NCBI RefSeq assembly: GCF_009017415.1
Contig: NC_092409.1
Span: 4,526,001 to 4,590,000, forward strand
Source: Aspergillus flavus
Lineage: Eukaryota; Ascomycota; Eurotiomycetes; Eurotiales; Aspergillaceae
Direction of reading: 5' to 3'
DNA length: 64,000 nt
The position numbers and the translations under genes are program-made. Shown here one piece after another: positions 47,061 through 58,861 of this stretch; positions within the stretch are counted from its first letter, which is position 1; each line of letters starts with the position of its first letter. The notes beneath the pieces were generated by a model, which did no database searches, was not told the DNA's origin, and was given only the letters and a program-made list of their open reading frames with translations.

Positions 47061-50000
47061 CTATTTCAGTCCAAATCCTTCACTGTTGAGCACTGCTCCC
47101 CAGAGCCGCTGCTCTAATTGTTCCCGTGTAGTATACCGATACAACCCTAACATATTGAAACATGTACGTGCAGTAGGGAATCGCGACGAGTCGTCTCCCA
47201 GACAGGCCACCCGGATTATGAGACTCGTTGCCCCCATGGCTGGAATACGATCACTGCCGGTAATAAACGATAGTATCTTTCGCTGTGCCTGCGGCTGTGT
47301 GTGTTCGAAGAAATCCCAGAACCACTGCACGACCGGCACCATCTCTGGTCGGGGGTCCGACCAGTTGTCATACGTAGCAACTGCCCGTAAGGACGCCACG
47401 TCCAACGGTTCATCTGAGCCACGTACAAGAAGTTCAATCTCTTCGGGCCGAAAGAGGGATAACGCATTACCGCCACAAACAGTAAAGAAGCCACGTTTGA
47501 AGGGCTCGAACTGTCTGGTAACGGCCGTATCCAACAGGTAGTGAACATACAAGTCTACAAACTCCCGTCGGTTCGCATTTGTAACAGGCCGCTTATCGCC
47601 CCCAGTGCAGAGCGGTACCGCAACTACTTCACCATAGCGATCCATTTGAGCGACAAAATCATAGCAAAAGGTCTCCGCAACGTCTCCTTCGAAATCCAGA
47701 AGGGCTCGGAGGCCCTTCGCGAGTGGAGGTCGATACTCGGCCAGGTCATCGAGGTTACACTTGTACGTTGACCGTGTTGTTGCAGGCTGTGGTCCAGTCG
47801 TTTGCGGCGCGGCAGCCAAAAGCTTCTTGAACGCGAAGGGCGGAAGGTTTATATCAAGAATGGTGGAGTTGTATATAGCTAGTCCCAGTAGGACTCCGAC
47901 CAAGAAGAACTGCTCCGATGATTCGAAGCAGTACGGATTGAAATAACAAAACTGCGAGTCTTCGTCGTAGATAAACAGTCCTGCATACATGTCAATACAA
48001 ATATGAATCAAGGTCAACGATTGTCTTACCGTGATGTGGGTCAAAGATCTCCCGGACCAACAGCAAGAACCATTCCTTGCGGAGACCACCTGCGTCCACA
48101 CCCTCTTCACCGACGAATTCTATGCGGAGGCCCTTCTTGATCTCTTCTTGACTCGAACCTACAACCTCACTAACACTTCGGAGGCTGTCATCGACCAAAC
48201 AATCGCGTCGCACCCGTAACAAAAGATACTGGCTGATCGCTTTCCGACTCAATATGCTATTGAAGAAGGCTTCGCGGGCTTTGACTTCCATTTGCCGGCG
48301 TGCATCGTGCTCAAGTATATGAATCTTGGCCCAAATGCTAAGGAAGAATGGGTATTGACAGAAAGAGAACTTTGTGCTCTTAGACTCCCAGGCTTCAAAA
48401 TCAGCCACAAGGTCCGAGTAGTCTAGCAGTGTATTATAGAATGCGCTGACTGGGACAATTTGCCCTCGTCGGTATCCTTGAGGTTTGGCCGCAGAGCCTG
48501 CTTCCTGACCGAGTATTCCATCTGGTTTTCGAGCAACGTTCGCGTTGTTGGCAGTGAAAAGAAGTGACATTACTCTCGCTGCTGCCCGAAGCTGCCAGTC
48601 GTCACTATAGACCACTGGCTGATCGCGTTTCTCGGTGGCCTGTTTGCTGGTGCTTCTCCCATTAATGGCCGCATGCAATTCCGCTGGCGTATTGCCGGCG
48701 GCGCTGGAAAAGCTTGGAATCAAATCGTCATCATGCTGTGCCGACTCGCTGCGTTTCCGCCCATGTTGACGTGTCAATCGATATGTCACGAAGCTGCCGA
48801 CGAGATCGACAAGCTTTTCGAATTGCCCTGCTGAAAACCGCGAAAACCAAGAAACAAGATAGTGATGACAGTCATTGGGTAAGTTCGCCAACAAGCCCAG
48901 TATCCGCTTGACGATGCCTGAATGGTGGCCGGGCCCTCCGCTCCGATGTCTGGAGGGAGATTTGATATCAGGGGGCACTGGTCTATGACCGGTATCTTTC
49001 GTATTAGATGGTCTTCTATCACTGCGCGCTGCAGAAGTAGCTCCAGGGTGGAGCGCGACGTGCTGACTCGACGAGTAAATCAATGGATTCACTAGGAGCA
49101 TCAAGAGGAACCTAACATCCTCGGGTCTCTTCAAAGGCCGCCGGGGCCGCTTCAAGAGATTCTCGGTAGCTTTCATAAGCGTTCTGTGCAGGTGCAAGCG
49201 CGACTCCATGAATTCTCTTTCAATGAGGCTCATGTCAGCAGCATCCCACCTCTTATTCCTCGTACAATCATCTCCGTCGCGTACGTCAAGAGGCTTCAGC
49301 CCTGACCACTGCTCGACCCATGACGTTCCTGCCGTCATGATCAATTGGTACCAGTGTGCCAATTCAGCCCAATTTATACGGGGACTCCTAGAGCTGACAG
49401 GCCTTGCAGAACTAGCTGGCTTTTCTTTTAGGTGATGAGAACTAATTTGTTCGGTTTCGTTCATCCACCAAGAGGAATTTTCGGCTAAATCCCCTAAGAG
49501 AAGGGTCTTTGCATCTGGTTCAAACACCGGGTGTGCATGTGTAACACTATTGTCCGGTTTTTGTTTAGGAGGGCTGCACTCACTTGTAGACGGTAGTGCA
49601 TGCTGTACCGTAGTGAAGGAACTGTTGAGACAATCGCAGCCTTTGAATGAAGTTATGATGTATTCTTCTACCGCCCTAAATATGTAAGGGCGACTTGGCT
49701 TATCCCTGGCTGCTTGATCGCATGATCGCCCAGCTTCACGTGGAGAACGGTCTCGTTTTGGCGTGTTCTGTACATCCCGATTTCTCATATGAGAATCTCT
49801 TCCTTCGGTTTGTAGCGAAAACGGAGCAGCATTTGGTTTCAAGTAATTTGCCGTACCATTCGTCACATCCGGCCTTCCAGACCTACTGGACGCTGACGCA
49901 CTACGACCCCGAGGGTCTATCGGTCGGGGTTCAGTGAGATATCCAGATGGTTTACCCGGGAATCTTGATGAATTTTCGTCTTGTCCGTTGATATGCCTGT

Positions 50001-50738
50001 CCACCTGGCTTCCCACGGGGGACACTCGTGGGCCCCGCCCATCCAAGAGTTGTCGGAGATAGCTCGAAGTGCATTCATCGATGATGGCCTTCGTTCGTTC
50101 AACGGACAATGGAATAGCTGAAACATGCAGACTGAAGTTAGACAACAAGCATTGAATAATGTTTGACGTTAGAGCGCACCTTTCCTGGGGATCGTTGGCA
50201 ATGGTTTGTCGTCCTTTCCTGGATGAGCATGCCCGCTCGACTCGGGGGACCCCCTGTGCGGTTCCAAATCATTGACGGTGAGGCATTCTGTACATCGAAA
50301 GACTTTGAGGTTCCGGGGCCATCGGACAGAGCAGTTGCATGTCATGCACTTCCCTGTCGTCAACTCCTCCCCGGGGGACAAGCGCGGGGCACCTTTCCGG
50401 GGACTGCTGGAAAGGGGATCAGGTAAATATGTGACCTCGTCGTCATCGTCGTCGGAATCCAGAAAGTCGTGCTTGGATATCGACTTGTTTCGCCTTCTGC
50501 TGGAAAATGGCGACGGGAATGGATGGCTAATCGAACGAGAATGTCCTCGACGCTGAAAATGATGTGGGGGCGAGGTTGCCGGATTTGCGACCATAGAGGG
50601 CGGAAATTGAGCTTCATGGGGCAATGAGGATGGGGCACCCCTCTCCGTCGGCAAAGGAGGGAGGGGCGCATTTAAATCGACGACATTTGAATGTGAAGTT
50701 GAAGGGTGGAATGGATTACGTGTAGTCCGCGGCGGCAT
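47061..50738 (-). CDS. hul4: HECT-type E3 ubiquitin ligase, Hul4-like
   Basis: HECT ubiquitin ligase of 1188 residues. Exons on the minus strand: 50738-50180, 50117-48030 and 47980-47061. The N-terminus is Pro/Ser-rich and disordered, then carries a small zinc-ribbon-like motif, CMTCNCSVRWPRNLKVFRCTEC, that is characteristic of fungal Hul4 proteins. The HECT domain begins near RIEFVGEEGVDAGGLRKEWF and includes IFDPHHG|LFIYDEDSQ, FLVGVLLGLAIYNSTILDI, LPPFAFKKLL and the catalytic Cys1156 in RTCFNMLGLYRY, with the terminal LNSEGFGLK. The last intron falls exactly inside the HECT domain and the join keeps it intact. In yeast Hul4 helps degrade damaged or misfolded proteins with nuclear TRAMP-linked roles; that role here is by homology. 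It diverges in codon use from none of its neighbours. Confidence 0.92.
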
Positions 50739-51962
50739 ATGGGCGCATTTGTTAAATTAAGACTTCTGCTGTTGAGTTTATTTAATCCCCGGAATGGAAC
50801 GAAAGTTACCGGGTGGGTGGACGATATAAAAAGGGAACAAGATCTTGGTTGTCGCCCAGAGATGTGGTTCGAAAAGATGCAGCAGGGGGGTCACGTTTCG
50901 CAGTTCCAGGTCAAGCAAGTAGCAGTAGTAGTAGTAAGAACCGGGTCCGGATACTGCCGAGAAATAAACGACTGGCAAACTAACTTAGGCACCGGTGCAC
51001 TACCTAACTTTGGCATGGGAGGAAAAGGCTAAGAGTGTAGTCCACCAACCGAAGTGGAGATTCAATTACTGTAGTTCGCCGCCTGAGTCGATGAGTAGGT
51101 AAGTAAGTAGAGGGGTAAGAAGTAGTGTGTAGCACAAGCAAAGGCAAACCCTGCAGGTAAAAAGAAAAGAAAAGGAAGAACCGGTCGGACTAGTGAGGCA
51201 ATATTTGAAGTTAGGTAGTAGAGAAAGCACGACGGATTAGGGAGGTCGCATGGGGTGGAGGTGAAACCGTGACTTACTCCGTAGTTGTAAGTTGCAATCC
51301 GGAGGGGACAGGCTGCCTTAGGCAACCCACCTTCCCACGCTCACTTGGCCCTATGAGTGGCCGGTCCAAGAACGCTGGGGCAATTAGTTAGGCGCCAATG
51401 TGACGCTGATGCTACTATTTTGGGCGTCTCGAAAGGTCTCCATAACGGTAAAACCTGCGCACCTCACTATCTGTCAATCCCCGCTACAGATATCACTGTC
51501 ATGCTTGATTAATTGGACCGGTGTCACCGTGCAATTAAACCTGTCTCGCAATTGAGACGCTAAATTTGCTACCGCCATCTACTTCTGCTTCTCCATCCGC
51601 CTGAGGCAATTTCGGAGATTCATTCTCCTTGGAGCAACTTTATCTGACAGCGTCTTCCTATTCATACCGCTGCAAGGTGATATGCCGATACCCTGAATTT
51701 ATTTCAGGCCCTCTTGCCAGTTTACATGACCTACGAGATGCTCCAAGCGGTTGAACAGAAACAGTCATACTTCGTTAGGGGAATATAAAAATTGAACCAG
51801 TGAAAAGATTTTTGCTAACATCCGATCCGAAAGATCTGTTGCATTATTCTCGCACCCATTTCAAGGATATAGTCATAGAAGCGAGTTTTGATCGAGATAA
51901 ACACATCCTCAGAATGAGATTTTTTCCACGACACACAACCCCAGCTATCCACCAAACTACGC
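50739..51962. other. Intergenic: hul4 promoter and eL15 3' side
   Basis: About 1.2 kb between two minus-strand genes. The part next to hul4 is its promoter. One TACTCCGTA 9-mer lies at 51275-51283. Around 51060-51250 short GTAGT/GTAAGT runs recur on the plus strand. The rest is the 3' flank of the eL15 gene. No coding region or RNA gene was recognised. Confidence 0.5.
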
Positions 51963-52907
51963 TTAACGGTATCTCCAGTAGCTCTGGGTGTTGTGGAGCT
52001 TCCAGGTGTGGCGGCGGCCAGCCTTGGTGTTGTTGTAGCGGTGGCCCTTGTTGATACCACGGGACTTCTTGCCAGTGGCGGTAAGACCACGGGCCTCGCG
52101 GTGCTGTTCGCAGAAAGCCATATCAGTAATAGGCCCCCAGGTAGCACTGGACAGGAGAAACGAACCTTGTGGACAGCGTTGCAGATCCAGTTGATGCGAG
52201 CATCACGGCGGATGGCCTTGTGCTGGGGGTCGACAAGGATAACCTCGAAGTACTTGTAGGTGGAGTCCTGGTTGATCCAGTAGGAGTTCAGGACACGCAA
52301 GTTGGCGCAACGGCGGCCAACACGCTCCTCAGCGGTAGCACGGAGAGCACGCTGGTACTTGAGCTGGTTGATACCCTGGTTGGTGGGCTTGCCTACAATC
52401 GAAACCTGTTTAGCCCTTGTCCCTCCTGACCTCTGTCGCAATTCGGCTAGGGAATTTTCTGCATACCGTAGGTGGCACCCTTGGGTGCGGGCCTCTTACG
52501 GCCACCGCGTCTCACACGGATACGGTAGACAACATAACCCTGCTTGGCCTTGTATCCGAGACGACGAGCCTTATCGGGGCGAGAAGGACGGGAAGCACGG
52601 TGGATAGCGTTCAGCTGACGGAGCTATATTGATGCACTCTCAGCAAAGTTCAACGAGTGTATAGCAAGACACACGAAGGAATGTGCCACATCCATCCGCC
52701 GGCGAAAAAATCGGATCGAGCCGCCCAGCAACACCCTCTGAAGAAAAAGGTATCCTATGGCATAGCACACGAGTATCCGGCGGGATGTTAAATAATCGAT
52801 ATTGAGGGGGAAATTCTCACCTCCCAGCAACGGACACGGAGAAGGAAGCGGACCACATCGGACTGCTTCTTCTTCTGGATTTCTTCCACGTACTTGAGGG
52901 CACCCAT
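51963..52907 (-). CDS. rpl15: 60S ribosomal protein eL15
   Basis: Large-subunit ribosomal protein eL15, exactly 203 residues as in most eukaryotes. Exons on the minus strand: 52907-52821, 52623-52467, 52392-52166 and 52103-51963. It starts [20 protein letters not shown] and [19 protein letters not shown]; the body has [57 protein letters not shown] and [16 protein letters not shown]; it ends [32 protein letters not shown] and SYWRYR. The first intron is the longest (197 nt), usual for ribosomal protein genes. Some positions near the C-terminus ([10 protein letters not shown]) differ from the more common HNTLSLWRYR but the protein is intact. Confidence 0.97.
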
Positions 52908-54202
52908 CTTGAAGAACACGGAAAAGTCAGCGTTAGAGAATTGATGACTCCCGATAATTCCAAAGCCGTTTGTGAAATCGTCTTGAGAACTCAGGAAGAG
53001 CTGGGTATTATAAACATACCTTGTCGGCGGTGGCAGGTCGTCTGTTGTCGTCGAAGTCACTGCTGAGGTGTTGAAAGAACGAGATCTCTTCAACGAGGTT
53101 GTGTGTGGGACGCTAGGAAATTAGGCGAGATCTTCCGCATCCACCAACCAGCGTCCATGCAAGCCCTTTAACATGCCTGAGGTGTCAAAAGTGCCGAAAG
53201 TGGTTAGAGTAAAGAAAAAAAAAAACCCCCTTTAGTTTTCTTCTTTTATCAGTAGTAAGGAGTACTCTGTAAAGCTAAAACCTGAACTTTAAGGCAGCAA
53301 AGTTGCTCTTGTGACCAAACCACTTAGCTTTTTGCTACAATACTTTCCAGAATCAGACAGTAAGGCTCACTATTTTCCTTGCCAGTCTCCTTCAGTGGAA
53401 GAACACAATTCCAATAGTAGATATTCAGGACCTCAAAGATTCATTCTGTCAAATCATGCATTCACTATCCCCTTGTATTATAGACACCTATTCTCCATGC
53501 TCTCAATGAAGTTGACAGAACTTAGAACCATTTCAGATAAGTATCGCCTCAACTAGTACTACGAGATTCAAAAGAGCACAGATAGCAGGATAGTACAGTA
53601 GCTAAAAGAAAGAAAAAGAACATTCGCGAGTACAAACATGGAAATCGCGCCAATTCCTGAGAACATCTTGGAAATCAAATTCAAGCAACCGAGCATTTAG
53701 GTCATGAAGCTGAAAGTCTATTAGGTATCAGCACTAGCGACAGATCATTATCTCCGTTGATCCGTGACATGCATTTTCTAATTCTTTAACAGGCAGAAAG
53801 AAAAGAAAAATAGAAAAAAAGCACATTACTGGCAAAGGGGAATAGGTAGATAAAGAGTGGCGGGGAATTAGGGGATGAAGTGATACAAGGCAAGTATGAG
53901 AATTTAGTCAAAGTCTTGGCTGAAGAAAGCATTTGTGACCTGGGGGAGAGGGGTGTATAAAAAAAAAGTGGAACGAATGGCATAACGAACAGCTGTCTTA
54001 CGCTATTTCGTTCTGTCAACTAAGCCCCATAGAGGAATGAACGTATGCAACAGGTGAGGCTTTGGTCGCAACAATGTAACACTCTGGAGAAGACTGAAAG
54101 GATGTAAAGGCATCATCAGGCTAGACTGTTTCCATAATCGAACACTCTTCTTCTCAAGCTCATACGACACCACTATGCGAACAGCAGGGTATAGGGTCAG
54201 CC
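52908..54202. other. Intergenic: eL15 promoter and PSP1 3' side
   Basis: About 1.3 kb. The minus-strand eL15 promoter and leader occupy the left part (52908-53250), with an A-rich run at 53214-53225. The rest is A/T-rich 3' flank of the PSP1-domain gene. Open frames (53786-54019 and others) are low-complexity. No gene or RNA was recognised. Confidence 0.5.
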
Positions 54203-56914
54203 TCAAGAACCTAGAGACAGTCCCTGGAAGCGGCCCGCCCAATCTGCAGGAGACTGGTGAATACGAGGACCAGCAGCTGTTCCAGGACTAGTCGCATAAT
54301 CAACATAGCTAGACTCTAAGCCACCATATGCTGTTGGTGGGTAGGGAGAAAAAGGATCACCAGTAGCGAGCGCACCCAAACCAGATTCCGGCTGGCGAAG
54401 ACCCTGCCCGAAAGGTTGATAGGACTCTGTGTATGCGTTACGCAGCGCACCCATCTGATTGGTAATAGCTTCTCTGTCAACCCCATCACGAGCATGACCG
54501 TATGCCCTGCTTTCTGGGTGATGAGATCGGTCTGTTTGGCTCTCGGTATTGTAGCCCAGAGGGTTTGGAGGCTGCAAACCAGCAGTTGGGGGCGTGACAA
54601 ACGAAGCAGGATTAATGGCTGACATCCAAATCCTAGTCTTGTAAATCTTGAATAAATCAGTCACAAGAGAGTTGAAGTTGATATATGAGTCCGCGAAGTA
54701 ATAGAAAGTGAGCTTCTTCCAATCCCTGCAGAAAATTATTAGCATCAGGGGTCATCCATAATAATTATCATACGATACTGACATTTGGAATTCCGCATCA
54801 AGTATCTCCATGTTGAGCCGATGTTCAGCAACTTTCTGCTGGCAGACCCGCTTGGCCTTCGCCTCGTTGCCTTCTTTATCACGCAATGTTAGAATCTCAT
54901 GGTTCTGAGCAAGTCTCTTAATCAATTTTGGCTTTATGTCTGCCGCCGACTCCTGCACTCCATGAGGACCATGGGGACCCATGCCACCAATGGCGCTTCG
55001 GCTGTTCAAGCCCCCCGAGGGACTGATGACGTTGGCGGCTCCACTCTGGCCTTGTCTAGAAAACATCATCAACCATTTGTAATGTTCTTCAGCATACTGT
55101 TGTTTCAGTTCACGGGCCCTTTGCATCGAAACGTTGGCATGCTGGATGGTTCCGAGATCGGTGCCGCGGTCGGCTTCAACGATGACTAAATCGCCAGGTT
55201 TCACTTGAAGGCCCGTGTCTTCTTGGATGTAGAAAACATCCGCACGATGGCACTTGAACGTCACAATGTAAAGAAGCTGGTTCTGGTGCGAATGCGCGAG
55301 GCCTGCCTGATGGCGGGCATAGGCAGTCGGCATCGTATATGCTTGGTGAAGGGACGTTGGCACTGCGGAGGGAGCCTCGGCAGCACGAAGAGCTTGATCT
55401 CGAGCAAAGTAGGATTCTGCAAATTGACGAGCTCGTAAATACTCCGTTTCCATTTCATGCTCCTCGGGACGAGGGGCCATATGAACACGATAATACTCAC
55501 GATTCTGGCCTTGCACGTTTGAAAGGGCAGGTTCAGTGACACCAACATAGCTATCCTCCCGGTCTCCAATCCCAGGTCTCGAGGTTGCGGCTACTTGTGA
55601 TTCACCAGAAATAGAACCGTGGCGAATAGGGATATCGGCAAAAGAGTGCCGTCGACTCTGAGGAATATCGACCATACTGCCAAAGCCAAGGGAGGTTTGC
55701 CAGTGGGCCTTCCTGACATTATCCAAAGCCCGGTTTTCCAGTGAAGTGAACGGTGGAAATTGTTTTTCGAGGTTGGCCGAGTGCTCAGAAAACCTCCTCC
55801 TGGCACTGCCATGGATACTGTTGTAGCCAGGGATGTCGCCCACTTCGTCAAGATCTTCCACTGCCAAATCTGCCTCTTCTGGGACACCGCCACGGATGCG
55901 GTGCAAGTTATGAGCACCTGCGCCAACCACGTATCCGCCGGTCGCGGAAGCGGACGACATAGCACGGTCTCGGAAGCTGCTATCCATCTGCCCGGCAGCC
56001 TTACGCAGAAGAGCGTTCTCTCGAGACAGTTGTTCGATGGTGCGGGCCTGGTTGCTGGCATAGTTGCTGAGACTATGATCCGAGCTGTTGGGGCTTCCAT
56101 CCTCGCCGTCATCGTCTTCGCGAACCTGACCGAGAGTAGCAGGATCATGTCCTAATTCAAGAAGGCTAGGCCGGGATGAGCGATGTTGCAACGCAGAAAA
56201 CTGACCCCCATTTCGAGAGCGAACGCCGGAGTAAGTTGCACCGGGCTTATTTGCCATTAGGTTTAGGAATTCTGGATCTAACTGGCCCACCGAGTACGAC
56301 TGCGAACGATAGGTTTTAGGGGTTGGGTGAAGCGGAATTGAGAATGGAATAGCCGATTCGCCAGATGTCGTGCGGGTTGTAGGGCTCAGCAACTCATCAT
56401 TGAAATAGTTGCTAGCTGTTGAAGGATTAGACATAGTGGGCGACGGGACGATTTCAGCCAGACGAGGAGGTGGTTCTTTTCGAGATTCACTGTTCCAGAT
56501 TCCAGTGCCCCATGGGAATGAGCCACTCCCAACATGATTCCAGTTAATGGAACTACTCATTACGGGGCTCGTGCTAGGCCATCCGGACTGGTCAGTCGCG
56601 GGACTACTCGGATTTGAAGCACCGGAGGACAAGGGGCCAGAGCTAGTCAAAGAAGCTTTTCGATGGATGTTGACAGGCACTTCATTGAGCCACGAAGTAC
56701 GACGAGCAGGCTTTGGAATGGGTGCAATGGTAGATGTAGATGTAACCTGGGTGTGTTCTACGTCGTCATCGGACGACGCCAATGCCTCTGAATCAGGAGT
56801 CGAGCGGCGAACTCCTGGATGAGTCTTCTCCAGTCTGACAGAAGCAGTAGCATTTGGCGTGGAAGAAGTGCTAGACTTGGTTGCCTGCACCGGCTTATTG
56901 GCTTGCGCAGCCAT
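54203..56914 (-). CDS. PSP1-domain protein
   Basis: Protein of 884 residues with a PSP1 C-terminal domain, a family named after yeast Psp1 (a low-complexity P-body-associated protein) and shared with bacterial YaaT. Exons: 56914-54783 and 54725-54203; the join gives LDAEFQ|MDWKKLTFYYFADSYINF, a signature of the domain. The first 540 residues are Ser/Pro/Thr-rich and probably disordered, with one short helical segment (QARTIEQLSRENALLRKAAGQM). The conserved core begins near residue 545: LLYIVTFKCHRADVFYI, VKPGDLVIVEADRGTDLGTI, then HEILTLRDKEGNEAKAKRVC, EHRLNMEILDAEFQ, DLFKIYKTRIWM. The tail is again disordered. Molecular function is not established. A possible 5'-UTR intron lies upstream at 57004-57126. 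Confidence 0.9.
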
Positions 56915-57003
56915 AGTGTTATAGAAGATGATGAAAGTCTCTCCCTAGTTGTAGAGAAAACCAAGTCTTGCCAGACTTCTAAGTTATAAAACACAAGAGA
57001 GAC

Positions 57004-57126
57004 CTAAGTACAAGCTAGTTAGTTAATCGTAAGCGGTATGCGGTGGCTAACAAGAAGGGCTGTCTATAAGGTTCGCAACAGCACAGTACAATCAACCAGT
57101 GGCTAGGAGAAACACAGATTACTCAC
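57004..57126 (-). other. Candidate 5'-UTR intron of the PSP1-domain gene
   Basis: On the minus strand GTGAGT (donor at 57126) precedes the start codon by about 210 nt and a TACTTAG acceptor ends at 57004. The 123-nt interval would be an intron in the leader. Leaders with introns are common for long regulatory-protein genes in Aspergillus. Only the splice signals support it. Confidence 0.3.
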
Positions 57127-58843
57127 CCGGGATTCGTAGGATCAAGATCAGCGATTGTATGCTGATAAGAGAGATGAAATATTTGTGTTTAACCTTAGGG
57201 TTGGTTGGAACGATTCACCGGTTGGTAGTCGAAGCAAAGAATCAAAGTTCAGGAAGCGTGTTCAACTTTCGAAGATGAAAACTGAGCAAGGTTAACAGAC
57301 GATGTCGAAACAATCTATGAATTCTCAATGAAAGTCTTTCAAAGAAACAGGCAAAAGCAATCTGAGTTTATAAACTCTCTTGATGTACTAAGGTCAGTTG
57401 AATTTGCATAAATATTGCAATGGAAAGGTGTGCAGTAAAATGAACAGAAACACAAGACTAGAGAAACCCATGGGAAATGATAGCCGACAAAAGGGGTACA
57501 TATATCTGGAAGAAGGGAAACAAGCTGTGTCGGAGGATGACGAAGGAAATGAGAGGGTATATACACCGCCAACAACTGCGGGTGGCGATATTGGGAGCTG
57601 GATGTGGTGAATTGACGGGTCATAGCATGTCAGATGACTGCCAACCCTATGGAAAGAGAACATTCGTCTCTCTGACTACCAACGGAAACTGGTGAATCTC
57701 TGGGAGTATGACGATGTTTGCTTGGGGTTTCTGCTGTAGTTGACTCGTGGAGTTTGAACGACATTGAATAACAGATACAAGAAGGATATACATCCCAATG
57801 GTCTGTGTTCTTGGTATGCTCCTCTCGGCAGTCAAAGCGCTTTGTGCATATTGCTTGAATGCAAGGCTGATGCTACAACATGACAAAAGCCTCCCCATTG
57901 GGTCTGGTACAAATCGCGGGGAAAGGGGAACAAAAAAGCAACGTAAAACATGCAGTGGAATGCGGGCTGCGGGGGAGAAATTGCGGGTTGCTCGAAATTC
58001 ATCTCGGCAGCCTTAAAACATCCAATATAAGGAATTCACTTTGCACATACCTTTCGAAAATACAATTTCGGATCAAACCAGTAACCGATGTAGGAAGCGT
58101 GAAATCCTGCCGGTCAATTCGACAGGTTACTAACAAGCAGACGAAGGTCGTGATCGCGTCTGTCAAGATGGCCGGCGAATGTGAGCAATTATGCGTATTC
58201 CATCATATGATGTCTGGACTTACCAGTCTAATAAAAAACGAAACTTTTCTTAATAGTCTATCCAATCCCAAATAACAAGGCAGTCTTTGAATCAAATGGG
58301 CATCTCCGTTGCAGTATAAACAAGGGTAATGATTGCGCTGAAAGAAGCGACCAGGCTTCTATCGATAATATGCGTAGAGGGCGTCTTGTAAAAGGCCGTA
58401 GGCAAAGAGGTCGGGTAAGAGGGGCCCCTATCCGAGAGAATAATCGTTCTGATTCTTTTTTTTTTCCTTTTTTTCCTTTTTTCCCTTTATTTCTTCGGGG
58501 GATTTTTTGTCTTTTTAATTTAATAAAGAACGTTATTACCCAGCTCGATTCAAATTGATTCCGTTCACGAGGAATCTAGAGATACACTCGATGTCGAGTT
58601 GCGACAAAAGAGTTGGTCCAGAAAGCGCGGGTTCGCAGATGGTAGCGTGACCATTTAACGGATGACGTTGGAAATCAGTGTGGCTCCAGTACAGTAACTT
58701 ATGGGTAGATCCCCTTAAGAGTAGCGCATCTTCGAGGCGGGCGCACGCGAGATCACTGGTGAGATAAGAATGAACCGTCGCGATTCAATCAAGCAGAAAT
58801 CGGACTTATTACGAAGGACGTTTTCTCTCTTTTTATGCGTCTC

Positions 58844-58861
58844 TTTTTTTTTTTTTTTTTT
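58844..58861 (+). repeat. Poly-T tract (18 T)
   Basis: Uninterrupted run of 18 thymines in the gene-free stretch, directly followed by GTTGTTGTT. Likely length-variable. It has no assigned role. Confidence 0.85.

Noticed and set aside
52624..52820. Intronic snoRNA in the first intron of the eL15 gene
   Set aside because: Ribosomal-protein introns often host box C/D snoRNAs, but on the coding strand I see no RTGATGA box C or a matching C'/D pair, nor a convincing H/ACA hairpin pair.
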